64,000 nt of DNA from Paraflavitalea soli (GTDB lineage Bacteria; Bacteroidota; Bacteroidia; Chitinophagales; Chitinophagaceae). Each line of letters begins with the position of its first letter. Within the stretch, counting starts at the first letter, position 1. This document shows, piece after piece, positions 1-9,173 of this stretch. The notes beneath the pieces were generated by a model. That model had not been told where the DNA came from, did not search any database, and saw nothing but the letters and a program-made list of their open reading frames with translations. Position numbers and translations under genes: made by a program. Location: NCBI RefSeq assembly GCF_003555545.1, contig NZ_CP032157.1, forward strand, positions 2,174,546-2,238,545, in the 5' to 3' direction.

Positions 1-212
1 AGGTTCACGCCTTTGGTAATGGCCAGCTCTTTGAATCCATCGGGAATGGTAATATCGATGGTGGTCTCGATCTGTTTGCCGGATTTGCCGGTGATATTAT
101 CGGACGATAATTTCATGACGGGGGTATTGGGGTCTGTGCCGTCTTTCTTGCAGGCTGTCATGATCAACAGGCTGCTCATTACTACTATGGTAAAAAGGGG
201 ATATGGCCGCAT
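1..212 (-). CDS. Lipoprotein, N-terminal part only (runs off the window)
   Basis: The reading frame starts at an ATG at 212 and stays open to the window edge, giving about 70 residues. The N-terminus is a lipoprotein signal: a hydrophobic stretch followed by MTACKKDG, so the mature protein would start at Cys21 and be anchored in a membrane, probably the outer one. The visible mature part is polar and beta-rich in character, with no domain I can name. It starts 18 bp after the stop of the sugar transporter and is almost certainly the last visible gene of the SusC/SusD operon, a place where a SusE-like or other glycan-binding lipoprotein is often found. That role is inference. Confidence 0.75.
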   Translation of the reverse strand, partial: MRPYPLFTIVVMSSLLIMTACKKDGTDPNTPVMKLSSDNITGKSGKQIETTIDITIPDGFKELAITKGVN

Positions 213-230
213 AATCGTTATTTTGATATG

Positions 231-1595
231 TTAGGATTCGATACCTTTTAGTTTCCAGAATTTTTCAATGTCTTCCAGTGATTTCTCTTTTGTTTCGGGC
301 ACCAGTCGCCATACAAACAGGAAGGCCACTACCGACAGGATCATATAGATCCAGAAAGTGCTGGCTTCGCCAACGGAGGACTGGAGCATGGGAAAGGTTT
401 GTGATACCAGGAATACGGCGGCCCACAAAAAGAAGATGGCGACCGACATGGCCCTGCCGCGTACATGGGTAGGAAATATTTCGGCCACTACCACAAAGGT
501 GAGGGGGCCCAGTGAAATGGCAAAGAAAGCGATGTACGCCAGGATAGCCAGCAGCACCAGCGGCCCCTGGTTCATATTAAAGTAGAAGGCGGCGCCTACC
601 AGCCCCAGGCAAATGGTCATACCTGCCGAACCGATCAGCAGCAAGGTTTTGCGGCCCCATTTATCAACGTACTTAATAGCTACTACCGTAAACAATACAT
701 TGATCACTCCTACCAGCACCGTTTGCATCAAAGCAGACGAAGAACCATCTCCACTCGATTTGAATATCTCCGGCGCATAATACATGATCGCATTGATGCC
801 CGTTACCTGCGAAAGGATGGCCAGGATGATGCCGATGATCAATACAAAACGCAATCCGGGTTTCAGCAAATGGGCGAAGCTGCCTGATTCCTGGTTTATC
901 ACTTCTGTAATGGCTTTTAATTCAGACCGTGCTTTTTCTTTCCCGTTTACTTTGGTCAGTACATCTTCTGCTTCCTCCAGGCGGTTTTGCCGGGCCAGCC
1001 ACCGGGGACTTTCGGGCACATTCAGCAACAGGATAATGAAGAGGATACTCGGAATGATGCCGGAGCCAAACATCCAGCGCCAGCCGCTGTTCACATTCCA
1101 GGCTTCGTTGTGCAATCCGGCAATACCGGCATTCACAAAATAGATCAGCAGGATGCCGAGCACAATGCCCATCTGGTAAATAGAGATGAGCCGGCCGCGG
1201 ATATTGGCGGGGGCGATCTCTGAAATATACAGTGGCGACAACATCGACGCAATGCCGATCCCGATACCGCCGATAAGGCGGAAGAAGATAAAATAATTCA
1301 GGCCGAGCGGCAGCAGGATACCCAGTGAGGAGATGGCAAAGGCAAAAGCCGAGATCATCAACACTTTTTTACGACCGATCTTATCACTCAGTCCACCGGC
1401 AAACATGGCCCCGATCACACAACCGATCAAGGCGCAGCTGGCCACCCAGCCCATCATGGCGGGGGAAAGCCCATATTTGGTTTGTATGAACCCAATGGCG
1501 CCAGCCACTACCGCTGTGTCATATCCAAACAACAGCCCTCCCACCGCCGCCACATAGGTGCATTTATATACATATTTTAATCCTTGCTTTTGCAT
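231..1595 (-). CDS. MFS sugar transporter, sugar porter family
   Basis: A 454-residue protein with about twelve hydrophobic segments that fits the sugar porter branch of the major facilitator superfamily (XylE/GalP-like, proton-coupled monosaccharide uptake through the inner membrane). Diagnostic motifs are GGLLFGYDTAVVAG (19-32), DKIGRKK (71-77), PESPRWL (194-200), QVTGINAIMYYAPEIF (263-278) and PETKEK near the C-terminus (433-438). It begins 5 bp after the stop of the phosphomannose-isomerase-like gene, so the two are co-transcribed. The exact sugar cannot be read from the sequence; the neighbouring isomerase makes mannose or a related hexose the simplest guess. Confidence 0.93.
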   Translation of the reverse strand: MQKQGLKYVYKCTYVAAVGGLLFGYDTAVVAGAIGFIQTKYGLSPAMMGWVASCALIGCVIGAMFAGGLSDKIGRKKVLMISAFAFAISSLGILLPLGLNYFIFFRLIGGIGIGIASMLSPLYISEIAPANIRGRLISIYQMGIVLGILLIYFVNAGIAGLHNEAWNVNSGWRWMFGSGIIPSILFIILLLNVPESPRWLARQNRLEEAEDVLTKVNGKEKARSELKAITEVINQESGSFAHLLKPGLRFVLIIGIILAILSQVTGINAIMYYAPEIFKSSGDGSSSALMQTVLVGVINVLFTVVAIKYVDKWGRKTLLLIGSAGMTICLGLVGAAFYFNMNQGPLVLLAILAYIAFFAISLGPLTFVVVAEIFPTHVRGRAMSVAIFFLWAAVFLVSQTFPMLQSSVGEASTFWIYMILSVVAFLFVWRLVPETKEKSLEDIEKFWKLKGIES

Positions 1596-1600
1596 AATCG

Positions 1601-3379
1601 TTAGTTTATTCGATAATCAATTAAATGATCTGTTCGTACATAAGCCTTGATGGTAGCGCAGGTCTTACCCTCGCTCTCACCATAAGGCCGGATGGTATAA
1701 GCCCCTGCATCGGCAGGTACAATAAAGGTTTCGGCATAGTGCACTACAAATGGTTCAAAGGCTCCGGCAGGACTTTCCACAATAGCTTCGCGGCCTTCGA
1801 TCAGGTTGAGTACGTTGAAACGGCCTTCGGTATCGTGCGGAACGGTACCGGTAAACCAATGGCGTCTTGTTTCAATGAAAGAGAGATCGTCGAGACCGGT
1901 GCGTTCTTCGCGCCAGCCTTCCCCCTTGCCCAGCGGCTGCACTTTGTTGAGGATATGTTCTTTTGTCCAGGTAGTGGTACGGTCCCACTGGATCACATTT
2001 TTTCCATGTTCCAGCGAAATGGGTCTTGGCTTGCCGTCGAGGCCCATGCGGCCCCAGTCCCATAACTTGAAGGTGAAAATGTAGGGCGTGGCGCTGATCT
2101 CCAATACCACACTGTTGGCGCCGGAGCAATGTACCGTGCCTGAAGGAATGAGTACATGATCATGTTGTTTGATGGGCCATTTCTCCACATAGGCTTCTGC
2201 TTCAAAGCCCACGCCTTTTTCCTGTGCATCCTGCAGGGCATGCATCATTTTCTCCGGCACAATGTTTTCTTTCAATCCGAGGTATACATAGGCATCCTCT
2301 TTTGCCTGCAAAAAATAATAGCTTTCATCCTGCGTATAAGCCATGCCAAATTTTTCGCGGATATATTCCTTGAGCGGATGTACCTGCAAACTCAGGTTGC
2401 CACCCTCCATCGTATCCAGGAAATCGAAGCGAATGGGAAACTCCGCACCAAATGCTTCATATACCTTCTTACCCAGCAGGGATTGCGGCTGGTTGAACAC
2501 CACATTGACAGAAGGTGTTTCGAACTGGATATTGTCAAAGGCCAACAACAGGCTATTCTCTTCCGGTACACAATCAAAACCCCAGGCGATGTTCTTTTCA
2601 TTAGGGTCCAGGTCACATACTTCTTTCAGCCATTGACCGCCCCAGGGGCCGGGATCAAAAAAGGGCACCACACGGAAAGGCCTTTTCACCACTTCGCTGA
2701 AGGCATGCAGCAGCACCGCTCCTTCGATCATTTTGGGGTGGCCGGCAATGGTGGTATCGAGTACATAATTCCAATGGGCCATGAGGGATACTTTGTGCCG
2801 GTCGCACACGCGCCAGTCGACGAAGAAGGCTCTTTTGTATTTATAGGCAAAGGTGTCGCCGGTATTGGAAGCACCCAGGTTGCCTGCTTCATTCCTCCTG
2901 AAGCGAAGCTGTATTTCCCAACGGGGCATATCAGCATAGACCAGCAGGTCGGCTTTGGGCGCAATCAATGCAGCCCCTGTGCCATAAACAATGATCAATC
3001 CGGTTCCCTGCTGTGCGATTTGCTGCTGTAAAGCATCGATCTTCTTTTCATCAAAAAAATGGAGCAGCGAAAGCGGGGTAATGTATCCAAATACAGGATC
3101 ATCCGTCACATAGGGATACACCAATTCATTAATAGCCGCTTCTGAAAGCATGGCATCGCCTGCAAATACCAGTTGAGCGCCCGGTAATTGTTCCTGTAGT
3201 TGGGTAGCCAATTCATGCGTGGCCACACCATGGTAACAGTCAAGGGCCAGCACCATTTTTTGTTGCTGCAAACTGTTTGCTTTTTGCGCCAAAGCTGCGG
3301 CGATCGTTGTCCATCCATTCCATCCCTCGTACCCCGGGATACGGATTGCAGGGTACTTATCAAAATTCGAACTTTCCAA
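1601..3379 (-). CDS. Class I phosphomannose-isomerase-like protein with extra N-terminal domain
   Basis: A 592-residue protein. The C-terminal part (from about 290) is a class I mannose-6-phosphate isomerase cupin: GGNLSLQVHP holds candidate zinc ligands Gln332 and His334, DESYYFLQ holds Glu352, and IPSGTVHCSG holds His417. Class I enzymes interconvert mannose 6-phosphate and fructose 6-phosphate in the cytoplasm. Residues 1-240 form an additional domain that I cannot assign; I see no P-loop in it, so a kinase activity is not supported by motif. An in-frame stop lies three codons before a TTG at 3379 and no ATG is near, so TTG is the probable start. It follows susD after a 306-bp gap filled with hairpin repeats and precedes the sugar porter by 5 bp. 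Confidence 0.85.
   Translation of the reverse strand: MESSNFDKYPAIRIPGYEGWNGWTTIAAALAQKANSLQQQKMVLALDCYHGVATHELATQLQEQLPGAQLVFAGDAMLSEAAINELVYPYVTDDPVFGYITPLSLLHFFDEKKIDALQQQIAQQGTGLIIVYGTGAALIAPKADLLVYADMPRWEIQLRFRRNEAGNLGASNTGDTFAYKYKRAFFVDWRVCDRHKVSLMAHWNYVLDTTIAGHPKMIEGAVLLHAFSEVVKRPFRVVPFFDPGPWGGQWLKEVCDLDPNEKNIAWGFDCVPEENSLLLAFDNIQFETPSVNVVFNQPQSLLGKKVYEAFGAEFPIRFDFLDTMEGGNLSLQVHPLKEYIREKFGMAYTQDESYYFLQAKEDAYVYLGLKENIVPEKMMHALQDAQEKGVGFEAEAYVEKWPIKQHDHVLIPSGTVHCSGANSVVLEISATPYIFTFKLWDWGRMGLDGKPRPISLEHGKNVIQWDRTTTWTKEHILNKVQPLGKGEGWREERTGLDDLSFIETRRHWFTGTVPHDTEGRFNVLNLIEGREAIVESPAGAFEPFVVHYAETFIVPADAGAYTIRPYGESEGKTCATIKAYVRTDHLIDYRIN
1631..1642. promoter_or_regulatory. Candidate GntR operator inside the isomerase 3' end
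   Basis: The 12-mer TGTTCGTACATA found before the regulator gene and before susC recurs exactly here, 36-47 bp upstream of the transporter start and within the last codons of the isomerase gene. The core TGTTCGTACA is a near-palindrome. It may be an internal operator for the transporter. However, it encodes Tyr-Val-Arg-Thr in the isomerase, so protein constraint could also explain it. Confidence 0.4.
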
Positions 3380-3420
3380 GTCTGTTTATTTATGGTTTTA
3401 AAAATCGATTGTCAGGCTGA

Positions 3421-3664
3421 GCCTGTCGAAGCCGTCTCAAGGGTGGGTCGCCCTTGAAGGGCGGCTCACCCGGTCTAAAAGGAGCCTGTCGAAGCCGTCT
3501 CGAGGGTGGGTCGCCCTTGAAGGGCGGCTCACCCGGTCTAAAAGGAACCTGTCGAAGCCGTCTCAAGGGTGGGTCGCCCTTGAAGGGTGGCTCACCCGGT
3601 CTAAAAGGAGCCTGTCGAAGCCGTCTCGAGGGTGGGTCGCCCTTGAAGGGCGGCTCACCCGGTC
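3421..3664. repeat. Four tandem 63-bp hairpin repeats between susD and the isomerase gene
   Basis: Copies start at 3421, 3484, 3547 and 3610 with an exact 63-bp period. Each copy contains a palindrome with arms GGGTGGGTCGCCCT and AGGGCGGCTCACCC around a 3-4 nt loop. Each also starts with the CCTGTCGAAGCC segment, part of a short extragenic repeat common in many bacteria (seen at 3411-3432 as GTCAGGCTGAGCCTGTCGAAGC). Copies 1 and 3 read CTCAAG where copies 2 and 4 read CTCGAG, which suggests that a two-unit block was duplicated. The array fills the 306-bp gap between susD and the isomerase gene, so the mRNA would carry four strong hairpins. Because 63 is divisible by three, one plus-strand frame stays open through it, but it is not a gene. 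Confidence 0.92.
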
Positions 3665-3685
3665 AAGCTCAAGGCGACAGTTTGA

Positions 3686-5167
3686 TCAATAGTCATTCTG
3701 TGGCAGGTTGGGGTTCAGGTCGCGCTCGGTTTGCGGTACGGGAAATAAATAATTCCGGGCGGCAGGTGTTACGCCGGGTTTGGCTTGCGGCACCAGGGTC
3801 TCGAGGGTATTGGTGCGCACGAGGTCGAACCAACGATGTCCTTCGGCTGCCAGTTCCAACCTTCTTTCTTTCAACACGGCGGTCCTGAAATCACCCTTGC
3901 TCAGTCCGGTATAATCCGGCACCGTATTGCGATATACAGTACCATCAAAACGTGCGCGCTTACGCACCATATTGATATACTTATGCGCTTCGAGCGGTTG
4001 ATCGAGTTCGTTCTCCGCCTCTGCATACATCAGCAATACATCGGCATACCGTATAACGGGAAAATCGTTGGAACTCTCATTGCCTTTGGGCTCGGCTGCA
4101 CGGTCCCAGTATTTCTGAATATAGGGCCTGATCGTTTCCACTGTGCCATTGGCTTTATGGATCTCTGTGATAAAGGTCACCGCTCTTCTGCGATCGTCTA
4201 TATCATACTGGTTGTACAATTGCTGGGTGGGTATCTGCCAGCCTTGGGCATTCTGTACCCCTTCCTCGCTCAGTTGCGGGGGCAGTAAACGCACCAGGAA
4301 CTGACCTACTTCCCAGAAAATGATAGCGCCATTGGCATCGCCAAATCCTACGGAGAAAACAGCTTCTTTACCACCGCGGCTGGAGAGTTTGAATACACTG
4401 GCAAAATCTTCCCAGAGGTCGTAGCTCTTTGAATCGATTACTGCTTTGGCCTTTTCAGCTGCCTTGGCCCAGTTCTTTTGCGTGAGGTATACCTTGGCAT
4501 GCAATGCCGTGGCAGCGCCTTTGGTGGCGCGCCCCCGGCCATTGCCCGGATCATAACTGGCAGGCAGCACGGCTTCCGCCGCATCGAGGTCCTGGTGGAT
4601 CTGGTTGTAGATCGCGTCAACCGTGGCCGCCTGGGGTGTCAGGGGTTCTTTTTCGAGCAGTACCAGGGGCACTTTGCCAAACATACGCACCAGGTTGAAA
4701 TACATCAGTCCACGCAGGAAACGCGCTTCCCCCAGCAGCCTGCTTTGCAAAGCCGCGTTCATGGTGATACCGGGAATACGGCTGATGGCAATATTGGCGA
4801 TGGTAATGGTTTTGTAATGCATCACCCAGATCTCCTGCAGGGTACTGTTCTGCGGACCATAGGTAAAGGTGGCCAGTTGATCCAAGGCAGGAGCAGCCAG
4901 TTGATTGTTGAGCATTTCGTCGGAGCTCAGCCCCTGGGTGATCCAGAAAGAACTATGGTACACACCGGCAGTGGAACCCGTGCTGATGGAATTGAGATAA
5001 GCATAGATCGAATTGACCGCAGAGATAGCGTCCTGTTCCGTTTTATAATAATTGGTGATGCCCACTACATTCTTCGGATCTTCTTCCAGGAATTTAGAGC
5101 AGGAAGCCGTACCCAGCAATAGCGCACTGATGATGAGCGTACAGGAGATGAATTGTCTTGTTTTCAT
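3686..5167 (-). CDS. SusD/RagB-family glycan-binding lipoprotein
   Basis: A 493-residue outer-membrane surface lipoprotein. The signal ends at GTASCSKF with the lipidated Cys at 23, followed by the usual FLEEDPKN start of SusD-like mature proteins. The N-terminal half holds helical TPR-like repeats (for example LGEARFLRGLMYFNLVRMFG), and the C-terminus has the family signature in which ERRLELAAEGHRWFDLVR precedes the final loop and a PQTERDLNPNLPQN end. SusD proteins cap the cognate SusC channel and capture oligosaccharides. The gene begins 18 bp after susC, so the pair is co-transcribed. The substrate is not evident. Confidence 0.95.
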   Translation of the reverse strand: MKTRQFISCTLIISALLLGTASCSKFLEEDPKNVVGITNYYKTEQDAISAVNSIYAYLNSISTGSTAGVYHSSFWITQGLSSDEMLNNQLAAPALDQLATFTYGPQNSTLQEIWVMHYKTITIANIAISRIPGITMNAALQSRLLGEARFLRGLMYFNLVRMFGKVPLVLLEKEPLTPQAATVDAIYNQIHQDLDAAEAVLPASYDPGNGRGRATKGAATALHAKVYLTQKNWAKAAEKAKAVIDSKSYDLWEDFASVFKLSSRGGKEAVFSVGFGDANGAIIFWEVGQFLVRLLPPQLSEEGVQNAQGWQIPTQQLYNQYDIDDRRRAVTFITEIHKANGTVETIRPYIQKYWDRAAEPKGNESSNDFPVIRYADVLLMYAEAENELDQPLEAHKYINMVRKRARFDGTVYRNTVPDYTGLSKGDFRTAVLKERRLELAAEGHRWFDLVRTNTLETLVPQAKPGVTPAARNYLFPVPQTERDLNPNLPQNDY

Positions 5168-5185
5168 TTGACAGCTTTTTCGTTG

Positions 5186-8100
5186 TTAGAATCCGAGGTT
5201 GAGACCAATGAGGTATACTTTTGATTGGGGATATCCACCACGATCAATACCAAATTGAGTGGTATTTTGTCCGTAGGTGTTCGCTTCCGGATCGTAGCCC
5301 GAATAATCGGTGATCGTAAACAGGTTCGTAGCACTGGCATACACCCGCAGGTTGCGTACCTTGATCCTTTGCAGCAGCTTACTGTTGAAGTTATAGGCCA
5401 GGGTTATGTTTTTCAGGCGCAGGTAAGAAGCATCTTCCACGATGTTGGAAGAGAAAATACCTACATCGCGGCTACCGGCTGCCAGTGCGCGGGGATATTG
5501 GTTGCTGGGATTCGTGGGTGTCCAGCGATTCAATCCGGCATCGGCCAGTACATTGTTCTCACCCGTCATGTTCAACAGGTCGAGGTTATTGAGGTTGGCC
5601 ACTTTATTGCCTTGTGAGCCCTGGAAGAAAACGTTCAGATCGAAACTAGCATAGGACACTGAATTGCTGAACCCCCAGGTGAATTTTGGTTGTGCATAAC
5701 CAATAATTGTTCTGTCGGCTTCGGTGATCTTTTTATCACCATTGATATCGCGGTATTTGCGGTCACCTGCTTTGGCGCGGGACGCCACATTGGGAGAATT
5801 AGGCTCCTGCCCGATCAACACCGGACTGGAAGCAGCTTCTGCATCTGTTTGAAAAATACCATCGAATATATATCCATAGAAAGTACCTACAGGTTCACCC
5901 GGCCGCAAAATAGTGCCCCCAAGCATGGGAATATCGTTTTTGGAATTCAGGTTGGTGATCTTATTCCTGTTCACCGAAAAATTAATGGCACTGTTCCAAC
6001 TCACCACCCCCTTCGTGTTTACCGTACGGATATCAAGGTCAAAACCATGGTTCTCGATATTGCCAATATTCAGTACCGTGGTGCCAAAACCGGAAGTAGA
6101 CGGAATGGGTGTACTCAATAACAGGTCGAAGGTTTTCTTTTTGTAATAATCCGCAGTGATCGTAATGCGGTTGTTCAATAAACCCAGGTCAATGCCAATA
6201 TCCAGCTGCCGCGTGGTTTCCCATTTCAGATCGGGGTTCACATACGAGAGTGGTTCCTGGCCGGTATATACTTCGCTGCCATTGGGGCTGTTGAATACGC
6301 CTTCACCAAATGGGCCTACCAGGGCCAGGGAAAGATAAGGGGGGATGGCCTGGTTGCCGATCACGCCATAGCTGGTCCGGAACTTCAGGTCGCTGATGGA
6401 CGAAATATTTTTCATGAACTCTTCATCGGATATCCTCCAGGCAAAGGCGGCCGAGGGGAAGAAGGCGTATTTGTTGTTGGCGCCAAATTTCGAAGAGCCA
6501 TCCACCCGCCCTGTGAGGGTGAACAGGTACTTGTTATTGAAGGTATAGTTCACCCGGCTCAGGTAGGAGATCATGCTCCAGCTGGATTCGCTGTTGACCG
6601 GTTTTTGCGGTTTCAGTGCCGCATAGATATTGTGATAGCCTGTGCGGTTATCAGGGAAATCGAAAGCGATCGTGGTCAGCTTATCGTTGTTGAATTGTTG
6701 CATCGTATATCCCACTACTGCATTCACCCGGTGTTTGTTGCCAAATGTATTGTTGTAGGTCAGGGTATTCTCATTGAGCCAGGTCATACCATCCGACTTG
6801 GCGATGGACGCTTCGCCCTTGCTGGCTTGCGTGCGTTTGAGGAAGTTAGGTCCGAAGCTGCCTTCATCGTTGGAGAATCCATCGATACCGAAGCTGGTGC
6901 GAAACTCAAATTGCTTGTTGAAGGCATATTTGGCATACACATTTCCAAGAATGCGCGAGAGGGTGGTATTGGAGATATATTCTTTGGCTTCAGCAACCGG
7001 GTTGCCCAGCACTTTGCCCCGGTCGTTCTCATAGGTATAACCACCGTTGGCTGCCGGGTTCGAATCATCATACACCGGCAATACCGGATTGAACAGCATG
7101 GCGCCCGTAGTTACCCCTGGCACAATGTCGGCGCCATTGGTAAGCACACCCTTGCTATTGACGCGGGAATAGGAAAGATTGGTACCTACGGTGAGCTTAT
7201 CGTTGATCGCGCGATCAATATTGGCACGGAATGAATAGCGTTTAAAATCAGAGTTGATGATGATACCATCCTGCATGAATAAGGAGCCGGAGAGTGCATA
7301 TTTTGTTTTATCGTCACCACCGGACACCGATACATTATAATTGGACATGGGCGCTACGCGAAACAGTTCATCCTGCCAGTCGGTACCCTTGCCCAGATTT
7401 TTAGGGTTCACATAAATGGGGGTGAGCCCGGCATTGAGTTTGGCGTCATTGACCATATTGGCATACTCAGCCGCATTGAGCAGTTTGAGCTTGTTGGCCA
7501 CTTGCTGGTAAGCATGGTAAACATCCACATTCACCTGTCCTTTGCCCGATTTACCTCTTTTGGTGGTGATGAGTACGACGCCATTGGTACCACGCGAGCC
7601 ATACATGGCCGTGGCGGAGGCATCCTTGAGTATCTCAATGGATTCAATGTCCGATGGGTTAATGGACGAAAGGGCACTGAGCCGGGGACCCCGGGTAACA
7701 CCGGCAGAGAGATCGCCTCCATCGCTGCTGACCAGCATGCCGTCGATCACGTACAGCGGTTCGTTGGCGGCATTGATAGAACTGGTACCACGGATACGGA
7801 TAGAGGCTTCGGCACCGGGTTTGCCAGACACCTGCGTTACCTGCACGCCCGCAGCACGGCCTTGCAGGGCCTGATCGAAAGAGGTGGCAGGTACGGCTTT
7901 CAGTTCGTCTGCTTTCACAGAAACGACGGAGCCGGTGAGGTCGCTTTTCTTAACCGTACCGTAAGCGATCACCACTACCTGGGAGAGTTCTTCGTTGTTG
8001 GGGATGAGCTCAATGGTGAGGCTGTTGCGGCCGCCAGGCACTACGTCCTGCGTGGCATACCCCACGTGCGAGACCAGCAACGTGTCTTTTCCCGGGGGAA

Positions 8101-8320
8101 GTGACAGGTTGAACTGGCCCGCAGCATTGGTGGCTACTTGATCAGAAGTTCCTTTTACAGCCACGGTGGCCCCGGCAATGGGCTTACCGCTGGCAATTAC
8201 TTTACCGCTGATAGCTCTGGCAGCGGTGGCTACCTGTGCAGTTCCCTGTATTGACAAGCTCAGGAGCAGGAAGCATGTAAGCAGGGCAGCAAGCATTTCG
8301 TTAGATGAATACGTTCTCAT
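5186..8320 (-). CDS. SusC/RagA-family TonB-dependent outer-membrane transporter
   Basis: A 1044-residue protein of normal SusC size. A signal peptide (about 1-30) is followed by a carboxypeptidase-regulatory-like domain (about 35-115, with GKVIASGKPIAGATVAVKG), then a TonB plug with the VVIAYGTVKKSDLTGSV box, ASIRIRGTSSINAANEPLYV and MYGSRGTNGVVLITTKRG, and a beta-barrel ending in YLIGLNLGF. It imports oligosaccharides across the outer membrane with energy from TonB. There is no STN domain, so it is not expected to signal to an anti-sigma factor; this fits control by the neighbouring GntR regulator. It is the first gene of a five-gene minus-strand operon. Confidence 0.96.
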   Translation of the reverse strand: MRTYSSNEMLAALLTCFLLLSLSIQGTAQVATAARAISGKVIASGKPIAGATVAVKGTSDQVATNAAGQFNLSLPPGKDTLLVSHVGYATQDVVPGGRNSLTIELIPNNEELSQVVVIAYGTVKKSDLTGSVVSVKADELKAVPATSFDQALQGRAAGVQVTQVSGKPGAEASIRIRGTSSINAANEPLYVIDGMLVSSDGGDLSAGVTRGPRLSALSSINPSDIESIEILKDASATAMYGSRGTNGVVLITTKRGKSGKGQVNVDVYHAYQQVANKLKLLNAAEYANMVNDAKLNAGLTPIYVNPKNLGKGTDWQDELFRVAPMSNYNVSVSGGDDKTKYALSGSLFMQDGIIINSDFKRYSFRANIDRAINDKLTVGTNLSYSRVNSKGVLTNGADIVPGVTTGAMLFNPVLPVYDDSNPAANGGYTYENDRGKVLGNPVAEAKEYISNTTLSRILGNVYAKYAFNKQFEFRTSFGIDGFSNDEGSFGPNFLKRTQASKGEASIAKSDGMTWLNENTLTYNNTFGNKHRVNAVVGYTMQQFNNDKLTTIAFDFPDNRTGYHNIYAALKPQKPVNSESSWSMISYLSRVNYTFNNKYLFTLTGRVDGSSKFGANNKYAFFPSAAFAWRISDEEFMKNISSISDLKFRTSYGVIGNQAIPPYLSLALVGPFGEGVFNSPNGSEVYTGQEPLSYVNPDLKWETTRQLDIGIDLGLLNNRITITADYYKKKTFDLLLSTPIPSTSGFGTTVLNIGNIENHGFDLDIRTVNTKGVVSWNSAINFSVNRNKITNLNSKNDIPMLGGTILRPGEPVGTFYGYIFDGIFQTDAEAASSPVLIGQEPNSPNVASRAKAGDRKYRDINGDKKITEADRTIIGYAQPKFTWGFSNSVSYASFDLNVFFQGSQGNKVANLNNLDLLNMTGENNVLADAGLNRWTPTNPSNQYPRALAAGSRDVGIFSSNIVEDASYLRLKNITLAYNFNSKLLQRIKVRNLRVYASATNLFTITDYSGYDPEANTYGQNTTQFGIDRGGYPQSKVYLIGLNLGF

Positions 8321-8360
8321 TAATTGAAGTTTCGCGTGTTTGGGGAAATTACATGTTCGA

Positions 8361-8373
8361 ATGTTCGTACATA
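8361..8373. promoter_or_regulatory. Candidate GntR operator upstream of susC
   Basis: ATGTTCGTACATA lies about 40 bp upstream of the susC start codon, in the 105-bp gap between the regulator and susC. A partial copy, ATGTTCGA, directly precedes it at 8353-8360. The core TGTTCGTACA is palindromic except for its fourth and seventh positions, the kind of site a dimeric GntR protein binds. The identical 13-mer occurs before the regulator gene. Confidence 0.65.
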
Positions 8374-8425
8374 TTAATAGGCAAAAAAAGTTTAATGATA
8401 AGATAAGTGAGTAATGATCCAGGTG

Positions 8426-9160
8426 TTATTTACGGGCGATATCAATGGTATAGGTGAAACGATCGGCCCTGTAATAGCCAAGGTTATATTCGATAGGACG
8501 GTCGCCGGCATCGCAAACCACCCTTTTGCGGAACAGGATGGGTGCGCCGGTCTCTACAGACAGGAGTTTGCTCAGCTGTTTGTCGGCCAGGATGGCGCTG
8601 ATCCCTTCTTTGGAAACAGATACTACAATATGGTGCTCTTTTTCCAGCGTTTCATACAAAGGTTTGGAGAAATCATCATCTGTGGTAAGGCCGGTGCGTG
8701 GGTGGAAATAGGACACGAAATAAACGATGGGTTCACTCGCCAAACCTTTTACCCGCTCCATTTTAAGCACCTTGGTGCCGGGATTGATCTTGAAAAGCTG
8801 CTGAATTTCTTTGTCGGGCACTACGTTGGATACTTTGATGCTGTAGTTCTTGAACACCACCCCTTTTTCATCCATTTCGTGGGTAAAGGAGGCCCATTTA
8901 TCGAGCTTGGTAGAGATATTGTTCCTGGCTACCGAGGTGCCTACACCCTTCTTGCGGATCAGCAGTTGCTCGTACACGAGCTTATTGGTAGCCTGGCGCA
9001 CGGTGCTCCGGGATATGCCGAGCTTTTTGGCAATATTGATCTCATTGGGCAGTAGTTTGCCGTTCTGGTACTCAGGTTTCTCGATCAGTTTACGCAACAG
9101 ATCTTCAACCTGGGCGTGTAAGGGAAGTGCACTTTGATGATCAATCTCCAAAAAATCCAT
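8426..9160 (-). CDS. GntR-family regulator with UTRA ligand domain (HutC type)
   Basis: A 244-residue transcription regulator. Residues 8-76 form the winged helix typical of GntR (PLHAQVEDLLRKLI, then LPNEINIAKKLGISRSTVRQ). The rest is a UTRA sensor domain (about 95-240, with GTKVLKMERVKGLASEPIVY and the terminal IEYNLGYYRADRFTYTID). HutC-type members usually bind a sugar phosphate or similar metabolite and release DNA. It lies directly upstream of susC in the same direction and shares an operator-like 13-mer with it, so it probably controls both itself and the sugar-uptake operon. The ligand may be a sugar phosphate acted on by the isomerase; that is inference. Confidence 0.93.
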   Translation of the reverse strand: MDFLEIDHQSALPLHAQVEDLLRKLIEKPEYQNGKLLPNEINIAKKLGISRSTVRQATNKLVYEQLLIRKKGVGTSVARNNISTKLDKWASFTHEMDEKGVVFKNYSIKVSNVVPDKEIQQLFKINPGTKVLKMERVKGLASEPIVYFVSYFHPRTGLTTDDDFSKPLYETLEKEHHIVVSVSKEGISAILADKQLSKLLSVETGAPILFRKRVVCDAGDRPIEYNLGYYRADRFTYTIDIARK

Positions 9161-9173
9161 ACCTCAATGTTTA

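Noticed and set aside
2156-3031. 291-residue plus-strand frame
   Set aside because: Fully antisense to the isomerase gene; composition mirrors the coding strand and shows no family.
3454-3888. Plus-strand frame of 144 residues with repeated Gly-Ser-Pro-Leu-Lys units
   Set aside because: It is the translation of the 63-bp tandem hairpin array; the unit length is divisible by three, which keeps the frame open. It then runs into antisense of susD. No ribosome site or protein family.
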